Assembly (NCBI RefSeq): GCF_008065375.1
Contig: NZ_VJYI01000040.1
Location: 1-54,204, forward strand
Origin: Nonomuraea sp. SYSU D8015
GTDB taxonomy: Bacteria; Actinomycetota; Actinomycetes; Streptosporangiales; Streptosporangiaceae
DNA length: 54,204 nt
Reading direction: 5' to 3'
Shown here one piece after another: positions 9,282 through 17,615 of the stretch. Both the position numbers and the translations under genes were made by a program. Below the pieces are notes generated by a model. That model saw only the letters and a list, made by a program, of their open reading frames with translations. It did no database searches and had not been told where the DNA came from. The stretch's first letter is position 1. Every line of letters begins with the position of its first letter.

Positions 9282-9680
9282 CTACGCGCATCCGTCTTCG
9301 GAAGGAGCCGTGCTCCTACCCGTGAAGGGTGCGGTAGGCCGACGCGGCCCCGGGGTGCAGCGCGCCACCTTGCCCGTACCTATCAGTGTCCGGACCTCGA
9401 GGAACTGCGTCCCCACCGCAGGCGCTGGCACGAGGTCGACGGCGTGGCCGACCAGCACGCGCGCCACGGAGGCCGCGACGTCGTCGGGCAGGGAAAGACG
9501 CCGCCAGCAGGCGGTTGGCGACGCCGATCGTGCGCAGTTCGCCGACTCCTGATAAGCCTGCGCCGGGACGTGGACCTGGTCGTACACCGGGCCGTAGCCC
9601 GCCCGCAGCGCCGGCAGGTGGACGTCGAGCGGGAGGAGGGTGATCGCGGTGGTGCGGTTCAGGTCCGTCAGCGCTGCGTG
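9282..9680 (-). pseudogene. TAXI family solute-binding protein, degraded C-terminus
   Basis: The minus frame reads RTTAITLLPLDVHLPALRAG, then LPDDVAASVARVLV and GTQFLEVRTLIGTG, the C-terminal lobe of TAXI-type periplasmic substrate-binding proteins of TRAP transporters. Two further pieces lie in other frames: ELRTIGVANRLLA around 9510-9550 and LHPGAASAYRTLHG with its stop near 9320. At least three indels therefore interrupt it, and its N-terminal lobe is missing. The intact-looking 284-codon ORF that covers it (9282-10136) is an artefact joining this relic to an unrelated coiled-coil gene. Confidence 0.6.
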
Positions 9681-9689
9681 GGGATCCCG

Positions 9690-10105
9690 CCCGACCAGAG
9701 CAGCGTGCCCGTCGTCGCGTTCCCCGGCCCGCGTGGCCTCCACCCGACCTCGCGCCTGCGGCTCGCCCAGCGCCTGGGCCACCTCCTTGGCACGCATCGG
9801 CCGGCCCTCGCTGGTCATCGCCGCCACCACCTGCTCGTCAGCCCCGGCCAGGTCGCGCCGATCCGACGATGCTCGGCCCCGGTGCGCAGTCGACTGCGGC
9901 GGGCCGGGGCGCCGGTTCTGATCGGGACGAGACTCATTCGCGTCTTGCGCAGCGGACTCTTCAGCCGGCAGCGGCTCGATCACCTTGCGCGCGATGGACA
10001 GCTCGCTCAGCCGCTCCTCCAGCGCCGCCACCTGCTCACGCAGATCGGCCAACTGTTGCCGGGCCGCAGCCTCATCTGCCGTCAAACGCTCCAATAACGA
10101 TGCCA
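9690..10105 (-). pseudogene. coiled-coil/winged-helix hypothetical protein, N-terminal part
   Basis: From the ATG near 10105 the frame codes a strongly heptad-patterned helix (MASLLERLTADEAAARQQLA onward to about residue 45), a Pro/Arg-rich linker, and the start of a helix-turn-helix-like segment (VVAAMTSEGRPMRAKEVAQALGEP). It then degrades into Arg/Ala-rich sequence and runs into the TAXI relic. Proteins with this plan are common in actinomycetes near insertion sequences, but I know no function for them. The C-terminal half is missing, so it is called a pseudogene. Confidence 0.45.
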
Positions 10106-10179
10106 TGCCCGGCCCGATCTCGGCGACCACACTCACCCGGCCTGCAGACTCTGCGACTGCAAAGTGTCGCAGAGCACTT

Positions 10180-10523
10180 GCAACGGGATACGGCTACTCG
10201 ACCAAACCAAAACCGCCTACCCGGCGATATCAAAAACCTGGGTCGACTCCGGCTTCAGAAACGCCGTAATCCAGCACGGCGCCAAATTAGGCATCGACGT
10301 CGAAGTCGTGGCCAGAAAGACTGAAACCCGCGGATTCCACGTCGTCAAACGCCGCTGGGTCGTCGAACGCAGCCTGGGCTGGCTCATGCTCTACCGCCGC
10401 TTAACCCGCGATTATGAAACGCTGCCCGCCAGCTCCCAAGCCATGATCCACATCGCCTCGATCAACAACCTCACCAAGCGCATAACAGACGAAACCACCC
10501 CAACCTGGCGAGGTACCTACTAG
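10180..10523 (+). pseudogene. IS5-family transposase, C-terminal fragment
   Basis: About 110 residues matching the C-terminal end of IS5-type transposases: TWVDSGFRNAVIQHG, DVEVVARKTETRGF, the KRRWVVERSLGWLM block that holds the catalytic glutamate, then RRLTRDYETLPA. The first two thirds, including both catalytic aspartates, are absent. The ORF start at 10164 is a chance GTG. The stop at 10521-10523 overlaps the stop of the convergent small gene, marking the fragment's edge. Confidence 0.75.
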
Positions 10524-10836
10524 GACATAAGACGCAATCTACTCAAATCAAATGCCCTCTTAGCTTGCCGTGCAGCCTTCCGTAGCGCCATCTCCGCCTT
10601 GATCGGGTCGTCCACCTCCTGCCACCACTTCAGGTCCCGCAGCTCGACCAGCTTCTCGTGTCGCTTCGCCTGCGCCTTGCCGAGCGCAATGTGCTGCTCT
10701 TCGGAGATGACCGCCTTGCCTTCGGCGATGGCGAGCCCTGACGGCAGCTCGGCGAAGAGGCGCTGCACTTCGGCGTCGCCTTGTCGTACACGCGCTGGGC
10801 GGCGATCGCTTCGGGTGGGATGTCGAGATCGGCCAT
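10520..10836 (-). pseudogene. small conserved hypothetical protein, frameshifted
   Basis: Two frames combine into one protein of about 105 residues. It starts MADLDIPPEAIAAQRVYDKA at the ATG at 10836 and continues EVQRLFAELPSGLAIAEGKA, then a Lys/Arg-rich helical tail. The frames meet near 10770, where one base is missing; the total length of 317 nt is one short of a multiple of three. The tail ends exactly where the IS5 fragment begins and may have been cut by it. I do not recognise the family. Confidence 0.5.
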
Positions 10837-10916
10837 GGCAGTGCTCCCGGGTGGTGCATGTGGTACGAACCGGATCCTACGGACACTCCTGAGGACGATC
10901 ATCGACAGGGCCAGGG

Positions 10917-11039
10917 ATGACCTTCATGGACGAGCCTGACATCCCCGTAGACGCGGCCCTGCGTGAACTGTGGGAGAAGGAGATGAACCGATGGTTATCT
11001 TGGGTTCTTGCTCCCTTCTCGCAGGTCAGAGCGAGATGA
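10917..11039 (+). CDS. small hypothetical protein (40 residues)
   Basis: An ATG preceded by CAGGGCCAGGG opens a 40-codon ORF reading MTFMDEPDIPVDAALRELWE, then KEMNRW and a hydrophobic end. It is divergent from the small frameshifted gene at 10836. The acidic, helical start looks protein-like, but the ORF is short and nothing else supports it. It may be the 5' remnant of a longer gene. Confidence 0.3.
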   Translation: MTFMDEPDIPVDAALRELWEKEMNRWLSWVLAPFSQVRAR

Positions 11040-11054
11040 TCTTTTCAGGCTCGT

Positions 11055-11086
11055 AAGGCATGTTGGCTAGCCCTCAAGGCATGTTG
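11055..11086. repeat. tandem AAGGCATGTTG boxes
   Basis: The 11-mer AAGGCATGTTG occurs at 11055-11065 and again at 11076-11086, with 21-bp spacing (two helical turns). It lies 210 bp upstream of the ArsR-like regulator start. It could be a pair of protein-binding half-sites; no protein can be named. Confidence 0.35.
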
Positions 11087-11294
11087 CGCCGAACGCTGCG
11101 CAAGCCGCCGCCCGCTGGCCCAACTGCTAGGGGGCTATCAAGACGGCATGGCCACGCCGCCCGACGGCATTCACGGGGGGCCGGGAGAGCTTCCGTGTAA
11201 TGCGGATGCCCGGCGTTTCTGGCACTGTCGTCAACCACAGGGCAACCGGAACGGTCAGGAAAGCGCACCTCCCCATCCACCGGAAGGGAAGGAC

Positions 11295-12368
11295 ATGTCC
11301 ACTCGTTCTCGCGGCGTGCTGAGGATCGTCTTCACCTCCGAAGACCTCGCGCTCACCCGGCTGGCGACCCGGACCGACCTTTTGTGGGAGATGGTAGGCA
11401 GCCTGCACCGCCTGCAAGCCCGCGACGGCGGACAGACCATGACCGGCTGGCGGCGCCAAGCCCGGGCCCGCCTGACCGAAGCCGGCCTGCTGGCGTCCGT
11501 CCGCTCGCTGCTGCTGCCCCTGGCGCCCAAAGGGCCGTACTTTCCCGACTTCCTCACCCCGATCGAAGCCCAGCTCGGCGACGAGCAGGCCCTGCAGACG
11601 CTCGCGGACACGCCCGGCAAACGAATGCGGGCCGAGATGGAGCTGCTGCGCCGCACCGCCGGCCTGCCCTGCGCGGAGCTGGCCGACCTCGCACGCGGGA
11701 ATCGGCAGGCCATCAAGCGGCTCGGGCGGCTCGTGGCCGGCTACTGCGAAGCGGTGCTCACGCCGCACCGGCCGCAGGCCGAGCCCGCCCTCGCCCACGA
11801 GCGCGCCCTCCTGTCACGGCACCTGGTCACCGGTGGCGCCGAGCAGCTGCTCGCCCACCTGCCGCCGGCGATGCGCTGGCGCCCTCCGGTGCTGGAGGTC
11901 GACTATCCGGCCGGACTGGACCGCCAGATCCACCTGCGAGGGCGGGGCCTGACGGTGATACCGTCCTACTTCTGCCGGGGCAACCCGGTGGCGCTGGTGG
12001 ATCCGGCGCTGCCGCCCGTCCTGGCCTACCCGATCCCCCGCCGCGCCGCAGCAACCGCCGCCGCGAGTGCCGCCGCCGGGGGCGAGGCGCTGGCGGCGCT
12101 GCTGGGGCGCACCCGAGCGGCGATCCTCAGCTGCGTCGCCCACGCGCCGGGCTGCAGCACCGGCGAGCTGGCCCACCGGGCGCGGGTCTCGCTGTCCACG
12201 GCCAGCGAGCACGTCCACGTGCTCCGCCAAGCCAACCTGATCGCCAGCGTCCGGCAGCTCAACCTGGTGCTTCACTACCCCACCGAACTGGGCGCCGACC
12301 TCCTCGCAGGACGGTCCGCCCGCGGACCAGCGTCTTTCGGCGGACGCCGAAACACCCTCCTCGTCTGA
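11295..12368 (+). CDS. ArsR-like winged-helix transcriptional regulator
   Basis: A 357-residue protein. The N-terminal 250 residues are the alpha-helical region found in the DUF5937/ArsR-like actinobacterial regulators (start LRIVFTSEDLALTRLATR). The C-terminal 80 residues are a winged HTH (AAILSCVAHAPGCSTGELA, then VSLSTASEHVHVLRQANLIA), the usual recognition pattern of ArsR proteins. The start at 11295 follows GGAAGGGAAGGAC, a strong ribosome binding site; an in-frame GTG/ATG further upstream would add a non-conserved tail. No metal-binding cysteine pair is evident, so the signal is unknown. It stands alone, with no obvious operon partner. Confidence 0.8.
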   Translation: MSTRSRGVLRIVFTSEDLALTRLATRTDLLWEMVGSLHRLQARDGGQTMTGWRRQARARLTEAGLLASVRSLLLPLAPKGPYFPDFLTPIEAQLGDEQALQTLADTPGKRMRAEMELLRRTAGLPCAELADLARGNRQAIKRLGRLVAGYCEAVLTPHRPQAEPALAHERALLSRHLVTGGAEQLLAHLPPAMRWRPPVLEVDYPAGLDRQIHLRGRGLTVIPSYFCRGNPVALVDPALPPVLAYPIPRRAAATAAASAAAGGEALAALLGRTRAAILSCVAHAPGCSTGELAHRARVSLSTASEHVHVLRQANLIASVRQLNLVLHYPTELGADLLAGRSARGPASFGGRRNTLLV

Positions 12369-12616
12369 CGGCCGCGCGCCGATGCTGGGATTCACCGGTG
12401 GTTGGACGAGCGCGTACGAGGCGTACCTAGCTACACCCCCGGCTTGTACCTTGCCGGATGTTCGTGCCGATTCAGGCTTTCTACGGTCGTGGTGTCACAA
12501 ACTGCAATGCAATGGAGGAGAAAACCGTGGCGAGGCACGCGAGGCACGCGCATCTTTGAAAGCACCCAGACGGGTGACGACAGGCAGGCGAATAGGCGGC
12601 GGACGTACTCGCTCTG

Positions 12617-14218
12617 GTGCTTCCGGCCGCCTGTGCGGCGGTTGCCGGGCTGCTGGCCGCACCGGCTCAAGCGAGCGCCCACGAGGGGGAAACGGGTGAG
12701 TCGATCGTGCGGACGGACGCCGGCCCTGTGCGGGGGACAGTGATGGCGGATCATCGGACGTTCCAGGCCATCCCGTACGCCGCGCCGCCCGAGGGAGAGT
12801 TGCGTTGGCGGTCGCCGCAACCGCCCCAGCCGTGGACGACAGTCCGCGACGCCACCAAGCCCGGCCACGCTTGTGCACAGGCCCCGAACGATCTGGCCGG
12901 CGTACCAGGTAGCGCGTTCGAGGATTGCCTCCATCTCAATGTCACCACTCCAAGGTGGCCACGCCACACCACCCATAGAACTGGCACAGCGCGCGCACAC
13001 AATCTTCGGCCTGTCATGGTCTACCTGCACGGGGGTGGCTTCGTCTCTGGGGCGAACCACCACTACAACGCCACCCGCCTGGCCGTCGAGGGCGACATTG
13101 TGGTGGTGAGCGTGAACTACCGGCTCGGTGTGTTCGGTTTCTTCGCCCACCCTGACCTGCCCGGCTCCGGCGCATTCGGAATCGGACCAGCAGGCCGCAC
13201 TTCGCTGGGTACGCCGCAATGCCGCTGCCTTCGGCGGCGACCCCGACAAGGTGACGCTCTTCGGGCAGTCCGCGGGCGGGCTGAGCACGTGCGCTCAGCT
13301 CACTTCTCCCATCGCCAAGGACTGTTCCAGCAGGCCATTCTGCAGAGCGGCAGCTGTGGAATTCATTGGCCCAAGAACGGCTACGGCGCCGGCTCGCCCG
13401 TGATCTCTCCCTGGGGTCCCCCGCAGGAGGTGCATGAACTTGCCCGTCTCTACACCACCGGGCATGGCTGCGACACCGTGGACTGCCTGCGCAAAATCCC
13501 CGCAGCAGGTGAGCGGGGCCTGCTCGCCGACCCCTTGTCTTCCCTTTTCTCCCGCCCCGTGTACGGCACCTCCGTTCTGCCCGAACACCCCGCCAAGGCA
13601 CTCGCTGGCGGACGCTTCCACAAGGTCCCGGTGATGAACGGGCACACACGTGACGAGCACCGACTCATGATTGCCTGGACATATGATCCGCTGATCACCG
13701 CCGAGCAATATCGGGAGCTCATCACCGATTCCTTCGGCAACGACGCTCCGCAAGTGGCCGCCCGTTACCCACTCGCCAGCTTCGCCTCGCCGTCCGAGGC
13801 ATGGTCCGCCATCGCCACCGACAGCGGCTGGGCCTGCCCTACCCTGGCCGACGACCGCCATCTGGCCAAGCGAACCACCCTGTACGGCTTCGAATTCGCC
13901 GACCGTACCGCGCCCTGGATCTATCCCGAGCCCCCGCCCTTCCCACTCGGTGCCTACCACGCCTCCGAGCTGCCCTACCTATTCCCAGACCCGAAGATCA
14001 CCCCCAATTCAGCCCAGCGAAGGCTGTCGAAGACAATGATCGGCTACTGGGCCCGCTTCGCTCACACCGGGACCCCGAACGCACCTGGATCGCCTCAATG
14101 GACTCGCCTTACCTCCAGCGCCGCGACCGTCCAGTCGTTGTCCCCGGAACCTGGCGGCGTCCGCCCCACCGACCTCGGTGTACGGCACAACTGCGACCTA
14201 TGGCAAAGCCTCTCCTGA
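12617..14218 (+). pseudogene. secreted carboxylesterase type B with disrupted active site
   Basis: The ORF reads as a 533-residue type-B carboxylesterase: hydrophobic signal (LPAACAAVAGLLAAPAQASA), FQAIPYAAPPEGELRW, the EDCLHLNV motif, the oxyanion HGGGF and later QQAILQSGSCG. Between about 13180 and 13320 the correct sequence is in another frame, where DQQAALRWVRRNAAAFGG and the nucleophile elbow FGQSAGG (near 13260-13281) are found. The annotated frame carries a meaningless Arg-rich segment there. A one-base gain near 13180 and a one-base loss near 13318 restore the frame, so the ORF stays open while losing the catalytic serine. The 5' end is also out of frame with the best ribosome binding site (near 12512). 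Confidence 0.7.
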
Positions 14219-14456
14219 CAGCCGGCGCCTCCTCATCAACACCGCGACGGGCGGCAACCTGCCGGACAGGTGGCTGGACGAGATGGTCGCGGCGCCCCTC
14301 GCCAGCTCGACGGTGCCCGTGCTCCGCGCCTACGTAAACGACTGGGTCTATGCCGACTACGCGATGGAGCGGCCACGGCTGCTCCTGGTAGAGGGAGAGC
14401 AGCCACCGGCCGATCTGAGCGCGGCGGTGGGAGCTCTCTACGACACCGAGCGATAA
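14178..14456 (+). CDS. unidentified ORF, possible gene fragment
   Basis: An open frame of 92 codons overlaps the end of the esterase by 41 nt. From residue 15 on it has ordinary protein composition (RRLLINTATGGNLPDRWLDE, then VPVLRAYVNDWVYADYAME). No ribosome binding site precedes the GTG. It may be the C-terminal part of a gene whose start was lost. I cannot assign a family. Confidence 0.35.
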   Translation: MYGTTATYGKASPDSRRLLINTATGGNLPDRWLDEMVAAPLASSTVPVLRAYVNDWVYADYAMERPRLLLVEGEQPPADLSAAVGALYDTER

Positions 14457-15200
14457 CCCGATGAGGAGGCGCGGGCGCCCGGCAGGATCCTGGTCGAAGG
14501 CCGGACACCCACGCTCACAGAGCCGACTGCCCCTCCGAAGGTGATCCACGCGGCGGCGCACCAGCAGTTGCCCGATTCAGCACCGTGGATCTCCGTACAG
14601 CGCGAAGAAGCCCCGCCCTTGGTCGTGGACCAGGACGGGGCTTCCCGGTTTCGAGGCGACGGCACCTTTAGCGGGGACGCCTCTTCGACGATACGCGGCA
14701 GCCGATCAGAGCGCTGCTAACGCCGGTTTCCACCGACCGCATGACGGTGCCCATTGGCGTCCGGGAAGCGCCTGCGCAGCGCCACCACAACGTCCCCTTT
14801 CCGGCGCGTGGCGCCGTGCGGCGGTCACGCTGTACGAGCGGACGACCTCGCCGTCGCAGCCGATCGGACGCCCGCGTGGCGCTGATCGTGCGGCCGGAAC
14901 CGGGGTCAGGGCGGGCCGCCTTGCCGTCAGTGCCCTGCTGGTGGACCCGCCCCGCATTCCGGCTCAGTCAGCCTCGCAGGCCCGCTCCTTCAGGCAACCC
15001 GGCTTTCACTGCGCTCACCCCACCCAGCCAAGATCTTTTGGCGCGAGCGGGGTGTTCACCGGCGCCGGCCGGGGCGCCAAAACATCTTGCCGGGGCGGGG
15101 CCGCCGGGTTGCCTTCCGTCGCTTCCGCCTGCGTGTCCTCCCTCACCGAAACACGGACCGGCCACCCAGCAGGGGCACCGTACGGAAGGAGCCACACACC
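14457..15200. other. long intergenic region
   Basis: About 740 bp without a supportable gene on either strand. The only clear structure is the hairpin at 14607-14644. From 15000 the sequence becomes the upstream region of the zinc-ribbon/ssb cluster. Confidence 0.4.
14607..14644. terminator. hairpin, possible bidirectional terminator
   Basis: Arms GAAGCCCCG (14607-14615) and CGGGGCTTC (14636-14644) are perfect, with additional inner pairing GGTC/GACC around a GTG loop. It stands 150 bp after the last plus-strand frame. Confidence 0.55.
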
Positions 15201-15382
15201 ATGACCCTCAAACTCGGCCTCCCCCTCTACCGCACCGACATCACCGCCTGCAGCCGCTGCGCCAACGAGGTCGAGCACAGCTGGAAGACCCTGGACGGCG
15301 GCCGCATCTGCCTGGGGTGCATCGGTCAGCAGGTGGAGGCGTACCGGCTGGCGACCGTCGCCGACCGCGAGTCCCCTTCTAG
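15201..15382 (+). CDS. small zinc-ribbon protein
   Basis: Starting at the ATG at 15201 (ribosome binding site GGAAGGA about 12 nt upstream) the frame codes a protein with CSRC and CLGC pairs about 25 residues apart, a plausible zinc ribbon. The frame as written has no stop and runs in phase into ssb, giving a 300-codon ORF. However, TAG occurs at 15380-15382 one frame away, just before a strong hairpin. A single missing C in the CCCCTT run near 15375 would give a natural ending (DRESPF and stop, about 60 residues). Such small zinc-ribbon genes often sit beside ssb in actinobacterial mobile elements. Function unknown. Confidence 0.55.
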
Positions 15383-15391
15383 GCCCGGCTC

Positions 15392-15415
15392 GGCGGGGGC
15401 CCGACGGCCCCCGCC
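15392..15415 (+). terminator. hairpin between zinc-ribbon gene and ssb
   Basis: A perfect 10-bp stem, GGCGGGGGCC at 15392-15401 and GGCCCCCGCC at 15406-15415, with a 4-nt loop. It lies 10 nt after the TAG that probably ended the zinc-ribbon gene. Confidence 0.6.
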
Positions 15416-15473
15416 CCGCTCCGTCCCGTTTCGGCAACCGCTCATCCCACCTTCGACGTCCTGGGAGGACACC

Positions 15474-15989
15474 ATGGCAGCAGGCGACACCGTCATCACC
15501 CTCGTCGGCAACCTCGTCGACGACCCTGAGCTGCGCTTCACCCCCACCGGACAGGCCGTGGCCCGCTTCCGCCTCGCGTCCACCCCGCGGTTCATGGACC
15601 GCCAGACCAACGAGTGGAAGGACGGCGACAGCCTCTTCCTGACCTGCAACGTGTGGCGGCAGATGGCCGAGAACGCCGCCGAGAGCCTCCAGCGCGGCAT
15701 GCGCGTCATCCTGCATGGCCGGCTCCGCCAGCGCACCTACGAGACCAAGGAAGGCGACAAGCGCACCGTCTACGAGGCCGAGGTCGACGAGATCGGCCCG
15801 TCTGTACGCCACGCCACCGCCAAGGTGGTCAAGGTCCGTGGCAGCCGCACCGTCAACACTCCCCCGCAGAACCCCTGGGACGGCATGCCCGTGGAGAGTC
15901 AGGAGGCGGCCGGCGAGTCGATGCCCGGTGAGTCGGTGCCCGCCATGGCGGGCACGGCTGCAGCGGCTGGTGACGACCCGGATTTCTAA
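15474..15989 (+). CDS. ssb: single-stranded DNA-binding protein
   Basis: A 171-residue SSB with a canonical OB fold in residues 1-115: ITLVGNLVDDPELRFTPTGQ, FRLASTPRF, LFLTCNVWRQMAENAAESL, VILHGRLRQRTYETKEGDKR and a YEAEVDEIGPS end. A flexible Gly/Pro/Ala-rich tail follows, ending in the acidic tip DDPDF that normally binds partner proteins. GGGAGGACACC precedes the ATG. Because the upstream zinc-ribbon gene lacks a stop in this sequence, ssb also appears as the 3' part of a longer ORF, but its own start is strong. Being next to a recombinase and element-type genes, this is probably an accessory SSB rather than the chromosomal housekeeping copy. Confidence 0.93.
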   Translation: MAAGDTVITLVGNLVDDPELRFTPTGQAVARFRLASTPRFMDRQTNEWKDGDSLFLTCNVWRQMAENAAESLQRGMRVILHGRLRQRTYETKEGDKRTVYEAEVDEIGPSVRHATAKVVKVRGSRTVNTPPQNPWDGMPVESQEAAGESMPGESVPAMAGTAAAAGDDPDF

Positions 15990-15997
15990 CCGCGCTG

Positions 15998-16032
15998 CGG
16001 TGCCCGCCCGGTTTCCCTGCGGGCGGGCACCG
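15998..16032 (+). terminator. strong hairpin after ssb
   Basis: A perfect 12-bp stem, CGGTGCCCGCCC (15998-16009) and GGGCGGGCACCG (16021-16032), 9 nt after the ssb stop. Confidence 0.75.
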
Positions 16033-16140
16033 CCCCGCAACTCCCCCTGTGAACCCGCACCTCCCCTTCGCTCCGCCCTGCCTCCCTCTTTTCTCCCATG
16101 GAGGCGGGGCGGACTTCTTCCAAAGGAGGACCTCTCCTCG

Positions 16141-16500
16141 ATGATGCCGACCTCCACCCGTACCGACCTGACCGAACTCCTGAGCTACGTGGGATGCGAA
16201 CTCAACGACCCCCACGCAGACCTGCGGGCCACCCTGCTGCACGTCACCGCCGAGCTTGCCCGTCTGCTGGTCGAAGACATTGACGACCGCGAACTCGACG
16301 CCGTGCTGGGCCAGGCCACAACGCTCACCACGGAGCCCACCACGGACGGGCCCATGACACCTGGTCAGGTCATCCGCCTTCCCGGCCGCGGCCCCGCCAA
16401 GATCCTGGCCGTGCGGGAAGGTGGCGCCCTGCTCAAGGTCCGCCACGACAACGACGTGCGCCACATCCAGCGCAGATCGAACGGATGGGCCGATCTGTGA
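16141..16500 (+). CDS. conserved hypothetical protein of the ssb cluster
   Basis: A 119-residue protein. The first 65 residues are acidic and helical (TDLTELLSYVGCELNDPHAD on). The last 45 form a small beta-rich unit (GQVIRLPGRGPAKILAVREG, then LLKVRHDNDVRHIQRRS) resembling a KOW/SH3-like fold. AAAGGAGG stands about 12 nt before tandem ATGs at 16141. Its TGA overlaps the next GTG start (GTGA), so the two are coupled. No family or function can be given. Confidence 0.6.
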   Translation: MMPTSTRTDLTELLSYVGCELNDPHADLRATLLHVTAELARLLVEDIDDRELDAVLGQATTLTTEPTTDGPMTPGQVIRLPGRGPAKILAVREGGALLKVRHDNDVRHIQRRSNGWADL

Positions 16501-17129
16501 CCGGCTACGACCTCGGCGAGTACGAGCCGCGCCCGTCCGAGGGCCACACGCTCCTGATCACCAGCTGTTGCCGGTGCGGACTGTACCCGCTCATCGTCGA
16601 TCCCGACAACGCCGTGTCCGTCCTTATCCACCAGGCCACCGGCACGCCCGTCGACCCCGACGGCTATCCAGCACGGCGAGGCGACCCGCTCGTGCAGCGC
16701 GAGGCGCTGTGCCCCGGCTGCGTGCGGCTGTGTCAGCGGGCCATCGCGGACGGCAAGCAGGTGACCTGGCCACGTGCCGGCGGCGGCGCCACTCCCGCCG
16801 GATGCGCGCAACGGCGCGGCCTCCAAACTCGGCCGCCGCCAACGGTCGAGCTGCGCCGACACGCCCAGACCGCCGAGCGCCGCCTACGCCCGCGCGCGCG
16901 GCGCGCCGGCGCTCTCGCACCGCCCTGTCCTGCCGGGATGCTGCGCCGGTCAGGGTGGCCCGGCGCTTGCTCGGGCCTACCACGGAACCCCGGCGCGGGT
17001 CACGGCCAAGCGCTTCGCGTCGCCTTCGGCGAGCCGCTCCCCGCGCCGCGAACCCGTGGTCGAGACGGCCCAAGCGCGGGGCCACCCCCGGCCCGGCGCA
17101 CCCGACCCGTGAAGGAGACCACGCGGTGA
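16497..17129 (+). CDS. hypothetical protein with two CxxC motifs
   Basis: The frame starts at the GTG at 16497, coupled to the preceding gene. Residues about 20-90 look real: CCRCGLYPLIVDPDNAVSVL, a Pro-rich turn, and REALCPGCVRLCQRAIADGK, giving CxxC pairs that could bind zinc. Beyond about residue 95 (position about 16780) the sequence becomes Arg/Pro/Ala-rich with no protein-like pattern, so an undetected frameshift or loss of the natural stop is likely. The ORF end at 17129 overlaps the start of the vWA gene. Function unknown. Confidence 0.45.
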   Translation: MTGYDLGEYEPRPSEGHTLLITSCCRCGLYPLIVDPDNAVSVLIHQATGTPVDPDGYPARRGDPLVQREALCPGCVRLCQRAIADGKQVTWPRAGGGATPAGCAQRRGLQTRPPPTVELRRHAQTAERRLRPRARRAGALAPPCPAGMLRRSGWPGACSGLPRNPGAGHGQALRVAFGEPLPAPRTRGRDGPSAGPPPARRTRPVKETTR

Positions 17130-17470
17130 CCTCCCTCAACACCCCGGCCCGCTGGCGGCACATCGAACTCGTCCTGGACCGCTCCGGATCCATGCGCCCC
17201 ATCGCCGCGCGGACGGAGGCGGGCCTGCGCGCCTTCCTGGACGCGCGGCGAGCCTTCCCCCGGCCGCACCACCGTCACCCTCTACCAGTTCGACGACGTC
17301 GGCGAGCTGGTCTTCAGCAACCTGGAGCTGGCCGACGTGCCGCCGATCCAGCTGCGGCCGCGCAGCGCCACCGCCCTGTACGACGCGATCGGCGACACCA
17401 TCGAACGTGCCCGCAGCCAGGTGCTGGCCCTGCCCAAGTGGCAGCACCCCGACGAGATCATCACCGTCAT
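17126..17470 (+). pseudogene. von Willebrand factor A domain protein, 5' part (split by IS)
   Basis: The GTG at 17126 (ribosome binding site GAAGGAGA) begins a vWA domain: HIELVLDRSGSMRPIAARTE contains the DxSxS metal-ion-dependent adhesion site. An extra C in the CCCCC run near 17253 shifts the frame. In the next frame the domain continues as TTVTLYQFDDVGELVFSN and YDAIGDTIERARSQVLAL, ending at HPDEIITV where the IS21-family element is inserted. The remaining 100 codons lie at 21887-22186. vWA proteins of this type bind divalent metal and mediate protein contacts; in element clusters they are usually of unknown role. Confidence 0.75.
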
Positions 17471-17615
17471 GGCTATGTAGGTGAGGGCGGGTACCAGATG
17501 TCGGTCAGGTGAGGCTCCACCCATCTGAGCCGGAAAATGGTGTCGGTGAGTTTTGGTACCACGAATGTCCGGCTGCTGAGACGATCGGGGTGCTCCGCAT
17601 AGCGAGCAGGCACCG

